A DNA stretch of 64,000 nucleotides, from NCBI GenBank assembly GCA_021299375.1, contig JAJTGR010000007.1:57397-121396 (forward strand), in the 5' to 3' direction. Both the position numbers and the translations under genes were made by a program. The DNA comes from Gemmatimonadota bacterium. Lineage in GTDB: Bacteria; Gemmatimonadota; Gemmatimonadetes; Gemmatimonadales; Gemmatimonadaceae. The notes beneath the pieces are model-generated. The model saw only the letters and a list, made by a program, of their open reading frames with translations, was not told the origin of the DNA and did no database searches. Numbering within the stretch: the first letter of the stretch is position 1; each line of letters starts with the position of its first letter. This document shows, piece after piece, positions 38,903-47,655 of this stretch.

Positions 38903-38962
38903 CTTCGCTCGGTAGCATTCGCGCTCCCGGTTGGACTTCCAGAGACGAACCACCCCACCCAC

Positions 38963-39745
38963 GTGCAGCTATCTGTCGCCGCCGGGACCGACGTCGGACG
39001 TATTCGGGCCGGCAACGAAGACAGCCTCTATGCAGACGCCGATCAGGAGCGTGGGCTCTTCATCGTGGCGGATGGCATGGGAGGGCATGCGGCGGGCGAA
39101 GTGGCAAGCGAGATGGCCGTGCAGATCGTGGCCCGCGAGCTGGTCGGCGTACGGGACCTCGGCCATCACGACGCGGGCCCCCGCATGGCCGAGGCCCTGC
39201 GAATGGCGAATCGCGCGATTTACGAGCGGACGATTCAGGAGGCCGACAAGCAGGGCATGGGGACGACGGCGTCCTGCGTGCTCATGGGACAGGGTCGGTA
39301 CCTCATCGGCCACATCGGCGATTCGCGCGTTTACTTGCTGCGCGACGGGGTGCTGCGCCAGATCACCAAGGATCACTCCTACGTGCAGGAACAGGTGGAC
39401 GCCGGGTTCCTCACGCCCGAGCAGGCGCGCTACCACCCCTACAGCAATGTCATCACGCGCTGCGTCGGGGCCAACGCGGCGGTCGAGGCCGACGTGCTGA
39501 CGGGTGAGCTGCAGGCTGGGGACATCTACCTGGTGGCCTCGGACGGACTGACCGGCATGGTCGAGGACCCCCAGCTCAAGAAGATCCTCGAGTCCCGGCA
39601 GACCGCGGGGCGCATGGTCGATGAGATGATCACCGAGGCCAACCGGCGCGGCGGCCTTGACAACATCACCGCCATCGTCGTCCAGGTGGTCAAGGTCACG
39701 GGTGTGGCGACCGGCGAGATGCCGGCCATTTCCCGGCCCGTCTGA
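38963..39745 (+). CDS. PP2C-type serine/threonine phosphatase
   Basis: 260 residues from GTG 38963. Metal-dependent phosphatase of the Stp/PrpC type, which reverses Ser/Thr phosphorylation. Motifs in order are RAGNEDSLY, VADGMGGHAAGEVAS (metal Asp), GMGTTASCVL, IGHIGDSRVYLLRDG, ITKDHSYVQEQVDAG, ASDGLTGMVEDPQL and the last metal Asp in RGGLDNITAIVVQV. There is no membrane segment. No Ser/Thr kinase gene lies beside it in this window. Two small genes follow within 16 nt and 3 nt on the same strand. Confidence 0.95.
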   Translation: MQLSVAAGTDVGRIRAGNEDSLYADADQERGLFIVADGMGGHAAGEVASEMAVQIVARELVGVRDLGHHDAGPRMAEALRMANRAIYERTIQEADKQGMGTTASCVLMGQGRYLIGHIGDSRVYLLRDGVLRQITKDHSYVQEQVDAGFLTPEQARYHPYSNVITRCVGANAAVEADVLTGELQAGDIYLVASDGLTGMVEDPQLKKILESRQTAGRMVDEMITEANRRGGLDNITAIVVQVVKVTGVATGEMPAISRPV

Positions 39746-39760
39746 CCGGCCAGCGCGGCG

Positions 39761-39955
39761 ATGTCGGACGAGTCGGTTGGCGCCGTGGCGGCGATGTATC
39801 TGGGCAACCTCCTCTACGCCATCGAGCGGTGCGCTCTCGCCCTCGACAGTGAAGGGAAGCCGCTCGACGCGGCGTTCTATCGCGGCATCGGCCGCAAGCT
39901 TGCCGAGGCGCATGGACAGTCCCGGCAGGCGCCCCCGCCCCCAGGAGACAGGTAG
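39761..39955 (+). CDS. Small conserved-looking protein, function unknown
   Basis: 64 residues from ATG 39761, 15 nt after the phosphatase stop, ending 2 nt before the next ATG, so it fits tightly in the operon. Sequence is acidic/helical (VGAVAAMYLGNLLYAIERCALALDSEG, then FYRGIGRKLAEAHG) with a Pro-rich tail. No family recognised. The tight spacing and absence of another open frame over it on this strand support it as a real gene; the opposite-strand frames are shadows. Confidence 0.6.
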   Translation: MSDESVGAVAAMYLGNLLYAIERCALALDSEGKPLDAAFYRGIGRKLAEAHGQSRQAPPPPGDR

Positions 39956-39957
39956 CA

Positions 39958-40629
39958 ATGCGTCGTTCATGGTTGGTTGCGTGCGGTGCCGCGCTCGTTC
40001 TTGGTGCGCCGGCCGTAGCCCATGCGGCCCGATGTGAGCTGGTCGGTCCCCGTCGCAGCCTGGCGCCGGCGGACAGCAGCTGGCGGGCCCTCTACGACTC
40101 CGGGCAGCCCTTCGCGGACTTCCTGGCGGCCGCCAAGGCCCGGCGCGAAGGGTGGCTGCGGCTGGCCGACAGCGCCCGGGTGTCCGACGCCCTCGTCGCT
40201 CGCGCGACGGCGGTGGGCGGACCCTGGCACCTGCTGGTGGTGGCCATCGATGCCTGCGGCGACTCCATGAACTCGGTGCCCTATCTGGCGCGTCTGGCCG
40301 CCTTGGTGCCGGGGCTGGAACTTCGCATTGTGCTCCCCAAGGATGGACGGGCAGTGCAGGAGGCGCACAAGTCCCTCGACGGGCGCAACGCGACACCCAC
40401 GATCATGCTGCTCGACGCCGACGGGCGCGATCGCGGCTGCATTGTCGAACTCCCGCGGCCGCTCCGCATGTGGGCCCACAGCGTACGCGGCTCCGTCACG
40501 GCCGATTCGCTGCACGCGGGCATTCGCGCGTTTTACGCGGCCAACCGCGGCGAGGCGATCGTGACCGAGGCCGTGGAGATGCTGGAGGCGGCGCGCGCCA
40601 ACCGGATGCTCTGCGATCGGGGAAGCTGA
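39958..40629 (+). CDS. Exported thioredoxin-fold protein with single active-site Cys
   Basis: 223 residues with a signal peptide ending AVAHA. The region WHLLVVAIDACGDSMNSVPYLARLA...ELRIVLPKD...NATPTIMLLDADGRDRG has the strand-loop-helix and cis-Pro (TPTIMLLD) arrangement of thioredoxin-like proteins. The usual CxxC is CGDS, with only one cysteine, so it is unlikely to be a classical disulfide reductase. The C-terminal helix is IVTEAVEMLEAARANRM. Periplasmic redox or thiol handling is plausible. It is the last gene of the phosphatase operon. Confidence 0.78.
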   Translation: MRRSWLVACGAALVLGAPAVAHAARCELVGPRRSLAPADSSWRALYDSGQPFADFLAAAKARREGWLRLADSARVSDALVARATAVGGPWHLLVVAIDACGDSMNSVPYLARLAALVPGLELRIVLPKDGRAVQEAHKSLDGRNATPTIMLLDADGRDRGCIVELPRPLRMWAHSVRGSVTADSLHAGIRAFYAANRGEAIVTEAVEMLEAARANRMLCDRGS

Positions 40630-40651
40630 CGCGCGCTTGACCCGTACCCGA

Positions 40652-40683
40652 CGGTCCACCGGCCGGCGAGGCCCGGTGGGTCG
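40652..40683. terminator. Bidirectional hairpin between convergent genes
   Basis: CCACCGG (40656-40662) pairs with CCGGTGG (40673-40679), extended by G-T and G-C pairs. It lies between the thioredoxin-like stop at 40629 and the HD-protein stop at 40699. No T run. Confidence 0.5.
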
Positions 40684-40698
40684 GTCGGCGCCGGCGAC

Positions 40699-41982
40699 TC
40701 AGGTGCTGAGGAGGGGAGCCCCAGCGTCGAGCCGGGCCCGGACCTCGCTGGCTTCGAGACGCAAGGTGGCCAGGACCTGTGCGGCGGGGACGGGGGCCCG
40801 GCCGGCCGTGAACACCCGAAGTCGCCGCGCGCTCCGGTAGAGCTCCTCACTCAGACGCGGCAGGTTGAGGGCACCTTCCCATCCTTCGGCCGTCAGGTGC
40901 TGCACCCGGCCGTCGCGCCGCTGCATGGGGATGTCCACGCCCAGCATCTGGGTCTTGGTGGGAAAGTCGAGCAGCACCGCGCCAGAGGGCAGCCCGAGTT
41001 CCCTTGCAAAGGCGTCCTCCACGCGCCGGGTGAGCGGGTAATCGGACGCAATCCACTCGCCGACCTCGTCCCCCAGCGTGGCCGCCGGGCATTCATAGGC
41101 GCGCTTGTGCAGCCGGCGCACCCGGATGGCATCGAGCAGTGTGCGCGCCTCGGGGACGAGTGGCGGCGTGTCGAGGTGGATGAGCAGCCCCTCGTCGGTG
41201 AAGCGCGCGACGGTGTCACAGGCCACGGCGCCGGTGTCGAGGGCCACGGCCACAAGGCGCTTGTACATCGCGGTCGCGCTGCGAACCGCATGGTGCCAGT
41301 ACACGTTGCGATACATCTGGTACTTGGCAAAGAGTAGCGATTCGAGCGCCGACAGCCCCTTCTCGTGCACCCCAACAGCTGGGCCATGCGCCGGGAGCGT
41401 CACCACGACCAGCGAGTTGAGCAGCCGGTCGACATCGATCTCGCCATACGGCACACCGCACATGGTGGCGTCCCGCTTGAGGTACTCGATCTTGTCGAGG
41501 TCGATGGAGCCCGAAATGAGCCCCTGCAGCGGGTGCGCGCTGCGTCCGGTGATGAGGGTGAAGACCTCGTCGGGCGCACCGTCCCCCAGTGCCTCACGCA
41601 AGACGGTGCCGACGGCGCCACCCACGATCAACGGTCGTGCCACCTCTTCGTGGTCGGTGACGCCGATTTCCTCCAGCGCGTGCGAGAAGGGATAGTGTCC
41701 CACGTCGTGCAGCAGCGCGGCCGCACGGACCACCTGCTGGTCGCGCGCGGACACGCCACTCAGCGCCCCGCGTTCTTCCAGCAGGCGCAACGCGAGGCCA
41801 GCCAGATGCCAGGCGCCAAGGGCGTGTTCGAACCGCGAATGCGTTGCCCCGGGGTACACCAGAAACGCCAAGCCCAACTGCCGCACGTAGCGGAGCCGCT
41901 GCATGACCGGTGTCTCCAGCAGGGCGAGGGCGAGCGGGTCGAGCCGAATGTTGTTCCAGAGTGGGTCGCGAAGGATTTCCAT
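40699..41982 (-). CDS. HD-domain phosphohydrolase, dNTPase/SAMHD1-like
   Basis: 427 residues. The N-terminal half carries the HD metal site in order: HSRFEHALGAWHLAGLAL, LLHDVGHYPFSHALEEIG and the late Asp in SGSIDLDKIEYLKRDA. This arrangement, with VMQRLRYVRQLGLAFLVYPGATHSRFEH before it, is that of the dGTPase/SAMHD1 branch, which splits dNTPs to nucleoside and triphosphate. The C-terminal 200 residues are typical family filler (FAKYQMYRNVYWHHAVRSATAMYKR). The substrate in this organism is unknown. An inverted repeat lies just before its start. Confidence 0.9.
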   Translation of the reverse strand: MEILRDPLWNNIRLDPLALALLETPVMQRLRYVRQLGLAFLVYPGATHSRFEHALGAWHLAGLALRLLEERGALSGVSARDQQVVRAAALLHDVGHYPFSHALEEIGVTDHEEVARPLIVGGAVGTVLREALGDGAPDEVFTLITGRSAHPLQGLISGSIDLDKIEYLKRDATMCGVPYGEIDVDRLLNSLVVVTLPAHGPAVGVHEKGLSALESLLFAKYQMYRNVYWHHAVRSATAMYKRLVAVALDTGAVACDTVARFTDEGLLIHLDTPPLVPEARTLLDAIRVRRLHKRAYECPAATLGDEVGEWIASDYPLTRRVEDAFARELGLPSGAVLLDFPTKTQMLGVDIPMQRRDGRVQHLTAEGWEGALNLPRLSEELYRSARRLRVFTAGRAPVPAAQVLATLRLEASEVRARLDAGAPLLST

Positions 41983-41993
41983 GCAACCAAAGT

Positions 41994-42018
41994 ATGCCCG
42001 ACCCCGTCATTCGGGCAT
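41994..42018. promoter_or_regulatory. Inverted repeat just upstream of the HD gene
   Basis: ATGCCCGA and TCGGGCAT are a perfect 8-bp inverted repeat with a 9-nt spacer, 12 nt before the HD-gene ATG at 41982. A second pairing, ACCCCG (42001-42006) with CGGGGT (42024-42029), excludes the first. It could be an operator or a leader hairpin that affects translation. The rest of 42019-42171 shows no clear promoter. Confidence 0.4.
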
Positions 42019-42171
42019 CAGGTCGGGGTGACGTCGGTGCGACGTCCCAACGAAATCGGGCCGTGCCGCATTAGAGATCATGCAGGGAGTGACGCCGGGA
42101 CCCAACCTCCGGCGCGGCAGTACCGGTCGGCGCCTGCTTGACGCGGGCCGGCATTCCACCGTCCAAACGTC

Positions 42172-45100
42172 GTGACTACATCCTTCTCGTCGTGGCGCCG
42201 AGTGCTTGGCGCCCTTGCCGTCGCGCTGCTGTGCGTGGTGTCCAGCCGCTCGGCGCAAGCCCAAAATGTCGACATCATCCGGGGGCGGGTGCTCGGCACC
42301 GACACGCTCCCCATTCCCAACGTGCTGGTCACGGCCACCACGCTCAGCGGCAACGTGAGCCGTACGGCGCGGACGGACAAGAACGGTCGCTATACCATCT
42401 CCTTTCCAGGAGGCGAAGGCGACTACTGGGTAACCTTCTCCGGCATCGGCCTGTCCCCGCGACGGTATCAGGTGAAGCGCACGGCCGACCAGGAGATCCT
42501 CATTGCCGATGCGCGCCTCTCGCCGGCCGCCATCACGCTCGATGCGGTGCAGGTGACGGAGCGGGTCGCCGTGTCGCGTGCCGACACGGTGTCCGACGTG
42601 TCAGGTACCGAGCGGACGGTGAGCGCCGACGAGACGGCGGCGTTTCTGGCTGCCGAGCAGATGGGTGACCTCGCCGCGATGGCCTCGGCCATTCCGGGCG
42701 TGCAACTGCTGCTGGGCGCTGATGGCGGCGCGGACGCGTTCTCGGTGTTCGGGCTCGGCGGCGACCAGAACAACACCCAGCTCAACGGGCTCAACTTCGG
42801 CGATGCGCAGCTGCCGCGTGACGCCAACGTGATGACATCGCTGAGCACGTCGCCCTACGATGTGTCGCGCGGCGGCTTCTCGGGCGGACAGCTGCAGGTG
42901 CGCACCGGCTCGGGTTCCAACTTCCAGCGCCGTCGCCTGAGCGGCAACTTCGTGTCGCCGCAGCTGCAATGGGCCGATCGCATCGGCATCGCCACGGGCC
43001 AGCAGTACACGAACATGTCGATGGGCGGCTCGGCGGCGGGGCCGATCAAGCAGGACCAGCTCTTCTACAATACGTCGTTCCAGTTCGATCGCCGCCTTCA
43101 GGACCTGCAGCTGCTCACCAACAGCAACCCGTCAGGGTTCGAGGCCGCCGGCGTATCCGCCGACTCGGTTGCGCGCCTTCTCGACATCCTGGGGTCGGAA
43201 CAGGTGCCGGTCACGATCGCGGGGTACGATCCGCAGCGCATCAACACGCGGTTCAACACGCTCAACAGCGTCGACTGGGTGCCGCAGAACTCCTCGCGCG
43301 GCAGCACGTACACGTTCACGGTGTCGGCCAACTTCAACCGGACGGCGCCCGTGGGTGGTGGGGGCGGGTTCGGTGGGTTCGGCGGCTTCGGCGGTGGCGG
43401 GACCAGCCTCATCACGCCCTCGCGTGATGGCACCCGTACCAACTGGGGGGGGGCCGCCCAGGCGCGGCACAGCGGCCTGCTCGGCTGGAAGGGCATCTTC
43501 ACGGAAACCACTATCGGCTACAGCACCAATCGCAGCGACGGCGATCCTCTGCTGGTGCTGCCCTCCGGCAACGTGCGTGTGAATTCCCAGTTCGCCAGCG
43601 GCACGGCCTCCGTGGCCAACCTGCAGTTCGGCGGAAGCACGGCACTCAACAATGCCAGCGCCAACAGCTCGTTCGCGGGCAACAATACGCTCTCCTGGTT
43701 CTCGGCCGACAACCGGCACCGGGTGAAGCTCACCACCGAGCTGCGTCGTGATGAGTTCTCGTCGCTGTTCAACTTCAACGAGTTCGGCAGCTTCTCGTAC
43801 AACACACTCGCTGACCTTCAGGCCAATCGCCCCGCGTCGTTCACGCGCCTGCTCTCGCCGCGCACCCGCAGGGGCAGCCAGATCGTCGGCGCCATGTCGC
43901 TCGGCGACGCCTGGCGTCCGACGAGCGACCTGCAGATCCAGTATGGCGTCCGGGTGGACGGCAACCAATTCAACATGGGGCCGACGCAGAACCCCGACGT
44001 CCTGAGCAAGTTCGGGTACGACAATGCCGAGGTGCCGAACCGGCTGTACGTGAGTCCGCGCGTGGGCTTCTCGTGGACCCTCGGGCAGGCCGACCAGCTC
44101 GCGCTGCTCCCTGGCATGATCCGCGCGCCCAGGGCGGTGATTCGCGGCGGTGTGGGCGTCTTCCAGAACACGCCGGGCACCCAGCTCATCTCGGGGGCGA
44201 TCGACAACACCGGCCTGCCGAGCGGGCTGCAGCAGCTGACCTGCCAGGGTGCCGCCACCCCGATCCCTGATTGGACGGCGTACGGCGCCGACCCCGGCAA
44301 CATCCCGCGCACCTGCGCCGACGGCACGAGCGGCACGGTGTTCGCCAACAGTGCGCCCAATGTGACCCTGTTTCTCCCCGACTTCTACGCGCAGCGGGCG
44401 CTGCGCGGCAATCTGGGGTGGCAAGGACCGGTGCTGCGCAACCGGTTCAACTTCTCGGTCGACGCGACCCTGTCGCGCAATCAGCGGCAGCAGGGCGGGA
44501 TCGACATCAACTTCCCGAACCAGCAGCGGTTCACGCTGGCGGGTGAAGGCGGCCGCCCCGTGTACGTGACCCCGACGGCCATCGTGCCTGCCACTGGTCA
44601 GATGGCATGGCGGCAGGCCCGTCTGGTCGACGCGTACGGCCGAGTCACGGCGCAGACGTCGCAGTTGGAGTCGGAGAGCAAGCAGCTCACGTTCAGCCTG
44701 CGTCCCATCACGTTCAACTCACGCTGGTTCTGGAACGTGTCGTACGTCCTGGCCGACGTGCGGGAGGAGTTCCTGGGCTTCAACAGCACCGTGAATTCGC
44801 CGGTTGGCACCGAGTGGTCGCGGGGCGGGAACTTCTCGCGACACCAGATCCAGTATTCGTTGAGCTACAATGCATGGGACGCCGTGCGCATTTCCTGGGG
44901 GGGCGGGCTTCGCTCGGGCATCTACTACACGCCCACCATCAATCAGGATGTGAACGGCGACAGCTATGGAAACGACCGCGCTTTCATTTTTGACCCGGCG
45001 ACGGTCACGGATCCGATGCTCAAGGCCGGCCTCGAGAATTTCCTCAACACCGGAACCCGGGAGGCGGTGCGGTGCCTGCGGTCGCAGTTCGGCCAGTTTG

Positions 45101-45939
45101 CCGGCCGCAACAGCTGTCAGGGGCCGTGGACGCTGTCGGGCAACCTGAACATCTCGTTCAACTCGCTCAAGCTCGGCCTGCCGCAGCGGGCGAATGTCTC
45201 GTTCCAGGTGGCCAACGTGCTCAATGGGTTCGATCGCCTGCTCAACGGCGAAGGTGGGCTCAAGGGCTGGGGCGCCTTCGCCAACCCGCAAAGCAACGGG
45301 GCGCTCCTCTTCGTACGCGGCTTCGATCCGGTGACCAATGCCTTCAAATACGAGGTCAACGAGCGCTTCGGCAGCACACGCCCGAACCAGACCACGCAGC
45401 GCTCGGCGCCGGTCACGTTCACGTTGCAGGTGGGGTGGGACCTCGCGCCGCCCCGCGAGCAGCAGCAGTTGCTCCAGCAGCTCGACCGCGGTCGCTCGCG
45501 CCCGGGGAACAAGCCCAGCCTGCAGCAGTTGCGCCAGACCGCGAACGTCGGCCTGATCAACCCCATGCAGCAGATCCTGCAGCAGGCGGACACGCTCAAG
45601 CTCACGCGCCGGCAGGCCGACAGCCTGGCCACGCTGAACCGTCTGTATGTGCTCAAGCAGGACAGCGTGTGGACGCCGGTGGCACGCTTCCTCGCCGATC
45701 TGCCCGACAAGTTCAACCACGACGATGCGTACGGCCGCTATCGCCAGGCGCGCGAGGAAACGGTGGACCTCCTCATCAGAATCGCGCCGGGCATCAAGAC
45801 GCTGCTCACGCCTGAGCAGATCCGCCTTCTGCCCACGTCGCTCGTGACGTTCATCGACCAGCGCAACCTGCAGGGCATCCGCTCCGGGACGCAGGGGGAC
45901 AACCGCTTCGGTGGTGGCATGGGCATGGGGCGCCGCTGA
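42172..45939 (+). CDS. Large TonB-dependent receptor with extra C-terminal domain
   Basis: 1255 residues from GTG 42172. The signal peptide ends SAQAQ. The N-terminal regulatory-like beta-sandwich is IIRGRVLGTDTLPIPNVLVTATTLSGN. The plug follows (MGDLAAMASAIPGVQLLLGADGGADAFSVFGLGGDQNNTQLNG). The barrel includes a Gly/Phe loop (GGGGGFGGFGGFGGGG, ~residues 391-410) and ends near residue 1091 (VTFTLQVGWDL). About 165 more residues follow, Gln/Leu/Arg-rich, with LTRRQADSLATL and LTPEQIRLLPTSL, reminiscent of the LTxxQ motifs of CpxP/Spy-like periplasmic proteins. Normal receptors end at the last strand, so this extension is unusual. The ligand is unknown. It is followed by the propeller gene within 2 nt. 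Confidence 0.9.
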   Translation: MTTSFSSWRRVLGALAVALLCVVSSRSAQAQNVDIIRGRVLGTDTLPIPNVLVTATTLSGNVSRTARTDKNGRYTISFPGGEGDYWVTFSGIGLSPRRYQVKRTADQEILIADARLSPAAITLDAVQVTERVAVSRADTVSDVSGTERTVSADETAAFLAAEQMGDLAAMASAIPGVQLLLGADGGADAFSVFGLGGDQNNTQLNGLNFGDAQLPRDANVMTSLSTSPYDVSRGGFSGGQLQVRTGSGSNFQRRRLSGNFVSPQLQWADRIGIATGQQYTNMSMGGSAAGPIKQDQLFYNTSFQFDRRLQDLQLLTNSNPSGFEAAGVSADSVARLLDILGSEQVPVTIAGYDPQRINTRFNTLNSVDWVPQNSSRGSTYTFTVSANFNRTAPVGGGGGFGGFGGFGGGGTSLITPSRDGTRTNWGGAAQARHSGLLGWKGIFTETTIGYSTNRSDGDPLLVLPSGNVRVNSQFASGTASVANLQFGGSTALNNASANSSFAGNNTLSWFSADNRHRVKLTTELRRDEFSSLFNFNEFGSFSYNTLADLQANRPASFTRLLSPRTRRGSQIVGAMSLGDAWRPTSDLQIQYGVRVDGNQFNMGPTQNPDVLSKFGYDNAEVPNRLYVSPRVGFSWTLGQADQLALLPGMIRAPRAVIRGGVGVFQNTPGTQLISGAIDNTGLPSGLQQLTCQGAATPIPDWTAYGADPGNIPRTCADGTSGTVFANSAPNVTLFLPDFYAQRALRGNLGWQGPVLRNRFNFSVDATLSRNQRQQGGIDINFPNQQRFTLAGEGGRPVYVTPTAIVPATGQMAWRQARLVDAYGRVTAQTSQLESESKQLTFSLRPITFNSRWFWNVSYVLADVREEFLGFNSTVNSPVGTEWSRGGNFSRHQIQYSLSYNAWDAVRISWGGGLRSGIYYTPTINQDVNGDSYGNDRAFIFDPATVTDPMLKAGLENFLNTGTREAVRCLRSQFGQFAGRNSCQGPWTLSGNLNISFNSLKLGLPQRANVSFQVANVLNGFDRLLNGEGGLKGWGAFANPQSNGALLFVRGFDPVTNAFKYEVNERFGSTRPNQTTQRSAPVTFTLQVGWDLAPPREQQQLLQQLDRGRSRPGNKPSLQQLRQTANVGLINPMQQILQQADTLKLTRRQADSLATLNRLYVLKQDSVWTPVARFLADLPDKFNHDDAYGRYRQAREETVDLLIRIAPGIKTLLTPEQIRLLPTSLVTFIDQRNLQGIRSGTQGDNRFGGGMGMGRR

Positions 45940-45941
45940 CC

Positions 45942-47549
45942 ATGAGCGCGTACTCGACGACTTCCACTGGTGGTTTCAACATGACCGATTACCTCCGTTC
46001 GTTGGGCTGGAGCACGGTGGGCGTGTTGCTCTCCGCGGCGACGGCTCTGGCGCAGAACGCGCCGCCAACGTCGCCAACCGCCAAAGTGCCGGTGCGCGAA
46101 GTGGGGCCGGTGATCGCGCGTGCCGCGCAGTCGGTGACGGGCACCAATCAGGTGCGCCCGCTCAGCGACGGCAGCGTGCTCGTGAACGACGTACAGCGTC
46201 GCCAGGTGCTGCGCTTCGATCCCACGCTCAAGAACGTGGTGGTCATCGCCGACACGGCACCGGGAGCGCTCATGCCCTACGGCCAGCGCCCGGTGAGCCT
46301 CATCCCGTATATGGGTGACTCCACGCTCGTTGCCGACGCGAGCACGCTGTCGCTGGTGGTCCTCGATCCGAATGGCCGCACCGTGCGCGTCATGGCCTCG
46401 CCGCGTCCCAACGACATCAACCTGCTGGCGAACGTCAACCTCGGAACGTATGCCTTCGACGCCCAGGGGCGCCTGTACTATCGGCAAGGCGGCACGGGTG
46501 GTCCGGGTGGCGGCGGAAATCCGATGGCCATGATGTTCGGGGCCGGGAACGACGGCGGCCGCAATCGTGGTGGCCAGGGCGGCGCCGGTAACGCCAATCG
46601 CTCGCCGAACCAGAACCGTGGCGGCGACATGGGTGGACCGCCCGGTGGCGGTCCGCCGGGGGGATTCGGTGGAGGGCAGGGCGGCTTCGGAGCCCAAGGC
46701 GGGCGCGGCGCCAATCAAGCCAACCAGCCGGACTCGGTGCCGATCGTCCGCGTCGACTTCGACACGCGCACCGCCGACACCATCACGTTCGTCCGGGTGC
46801 CGAAGAACGAAACCCAGATGACCCGTGGTGAGGACGGTGCGATGCGGTTGACGGTGAAGATCAACCCGCTCCCGCAGGCCGACGACTGGGCGTTGCTCAA
46901 GGACGGAACGGTGGCCGTGATGCGCGTGCTCGACTACCACGTCGACTACTATCGTCCCGACGGCGCCCACACGGCGTCGGAGAAGCTGCCGTTCGACTGG
47001 AAGCGTATCTCCGACGAGGACAAGACCAAGCTGGTGGACTCGCTCAAGACCATGGCCAATGCCATCACCCAGCGTATGGGACAGGGCGGCGGCGGATTCC
47101 GCATGAGTTTCGAGCCGATCGCGCCCGAGAAGCTGCCCGACTACTACCCGCCGGTGCGGCCTGGCTCAAGCATCGCCGACCACACCGGCAACCTGTGGGT
47201 GGTGCCCACCACATCGAACCTGTCTGCCCAACTGGCCCAGCAGTTCATGGGGGGCGGTGGCCCTCCGCGCGGTGTCATGGCCGGTGCCGGGGCAGCCCCG
47301 AGGGCGCCTGGCGCGCCTCGTGACTCCACGCGTCAGGGGCCACCACCGGCGGCCATGATGGCCATGATGGCCCAGATGGCCAACCAGCCGCCGATCGTGT
47401 ACGACGTCATCGATCAGGCCGGCACACTGGTGGAACGCGTCCAGTTTCCCCCGGGTCGCCAGCTGGTGGGCTTCGGCCCCGATGGGCTGCTCTACATGGC
47501 GGCCCGGGAACGCGGCGCCCTCTATCTCGAGACCGCACGCCTCAAGTGA
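45942..47549 (+). CDS. Secreted propeller-like protein with Gly-rich insert
   Basis: 535 residues from ATG 45942 (ATG 45981 gives a more compact signal peptide, YLRSLGWSTVGVLLSAATALAQ). Repeated motifs such as VRPLSDGSVLVNDVQRRQVLRFDP, LVVLDPNGRTVRVMA, YAFDAQGRLYYRQ, DWALLKDGTVAVMRVLDYHVDYYRPDG, DHTGNLWVV and LVGFGPDGLLYMAARE resemble the NHL/6-bladed propeller blades of outer-surface proteins. A long insert rich in Gly, Asn and Pro sits at ~residues 187-265. No enzymatic motif is seen. It starts 2 nt after the receptor, so it may be the receptor's surface or periplasmic partner. Confidence 0.82.
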   Translation: MSAYSTTSTGGFNMTDYLRSLGWSTVGVLLSAATALAQNAPPTSPTAKVPVREVGPVIARAAQSVTGTNQVRPLSDGSVLVNDVQRRQVLRFDPTLKNVVVIADTAPGALMPYGQRPVSLIPYMGDSTLVADASTLSLVVLDPNGRTVRVMASPRPNDINLLANVNLGTYAFDAQGRLYYRQGGTGGPGGGGNPMAMMFGAGNDGGRNRGGQGGAGNANRSPNQNRGGDMGGPPGGGPPGGFGGGQGGFGAQGGRGANQANQPDSVPIVRVDFDTRTADTITFVRVPKNETQMTRGEDGAMRLTVKINPLPQADDWALLKDGTVAVMRVLDYHVDYYRPDGAHTASEKLPFDWKRISDEDKTKLVDSLKTMANAITQRMGQGGGGFRMSFEPIAPEKLPDYYPPVRPGSSIADHTGNLWVVPTTSNLSAQLAQQFMGGGGPPRGVMAGAGAAPRAPGAPRDSTRQGPPPAAMMAMMAQMANQPPIVYDVIDQAGTLVERVQFPPGRQLVGFGPDGLLYMAARERGALYLETARLK

Positions 47550-47565
47550 ATCGGTGCACCGGACG

Positions 47566-47601
47566 AACGGGGCCCCGGTGCCATGGCACCGGGGCCCCGT
47601 T
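47566..47601. terminator. 36-bp perfect palindrome, bidirectional terminator
   Basis: Perfect 18-bp inverted repeat with no spacer (centre 47583/47584; outer AACGGGGCC, centre GCCATGGC), flanked by a short T run on the right (GTTTCC) and A-rich GAA on the left. It lies between the convergent propeller gene (stop 47549) and pckA (stop 47656), so it can serve both. Confidence 0.88.
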
Positions 47602-47655
47602 TCCGTGGCGTGGGGCCGAGCGAAGGCGCGGTGTGAGCGCCGGCCTCGTACCGCG

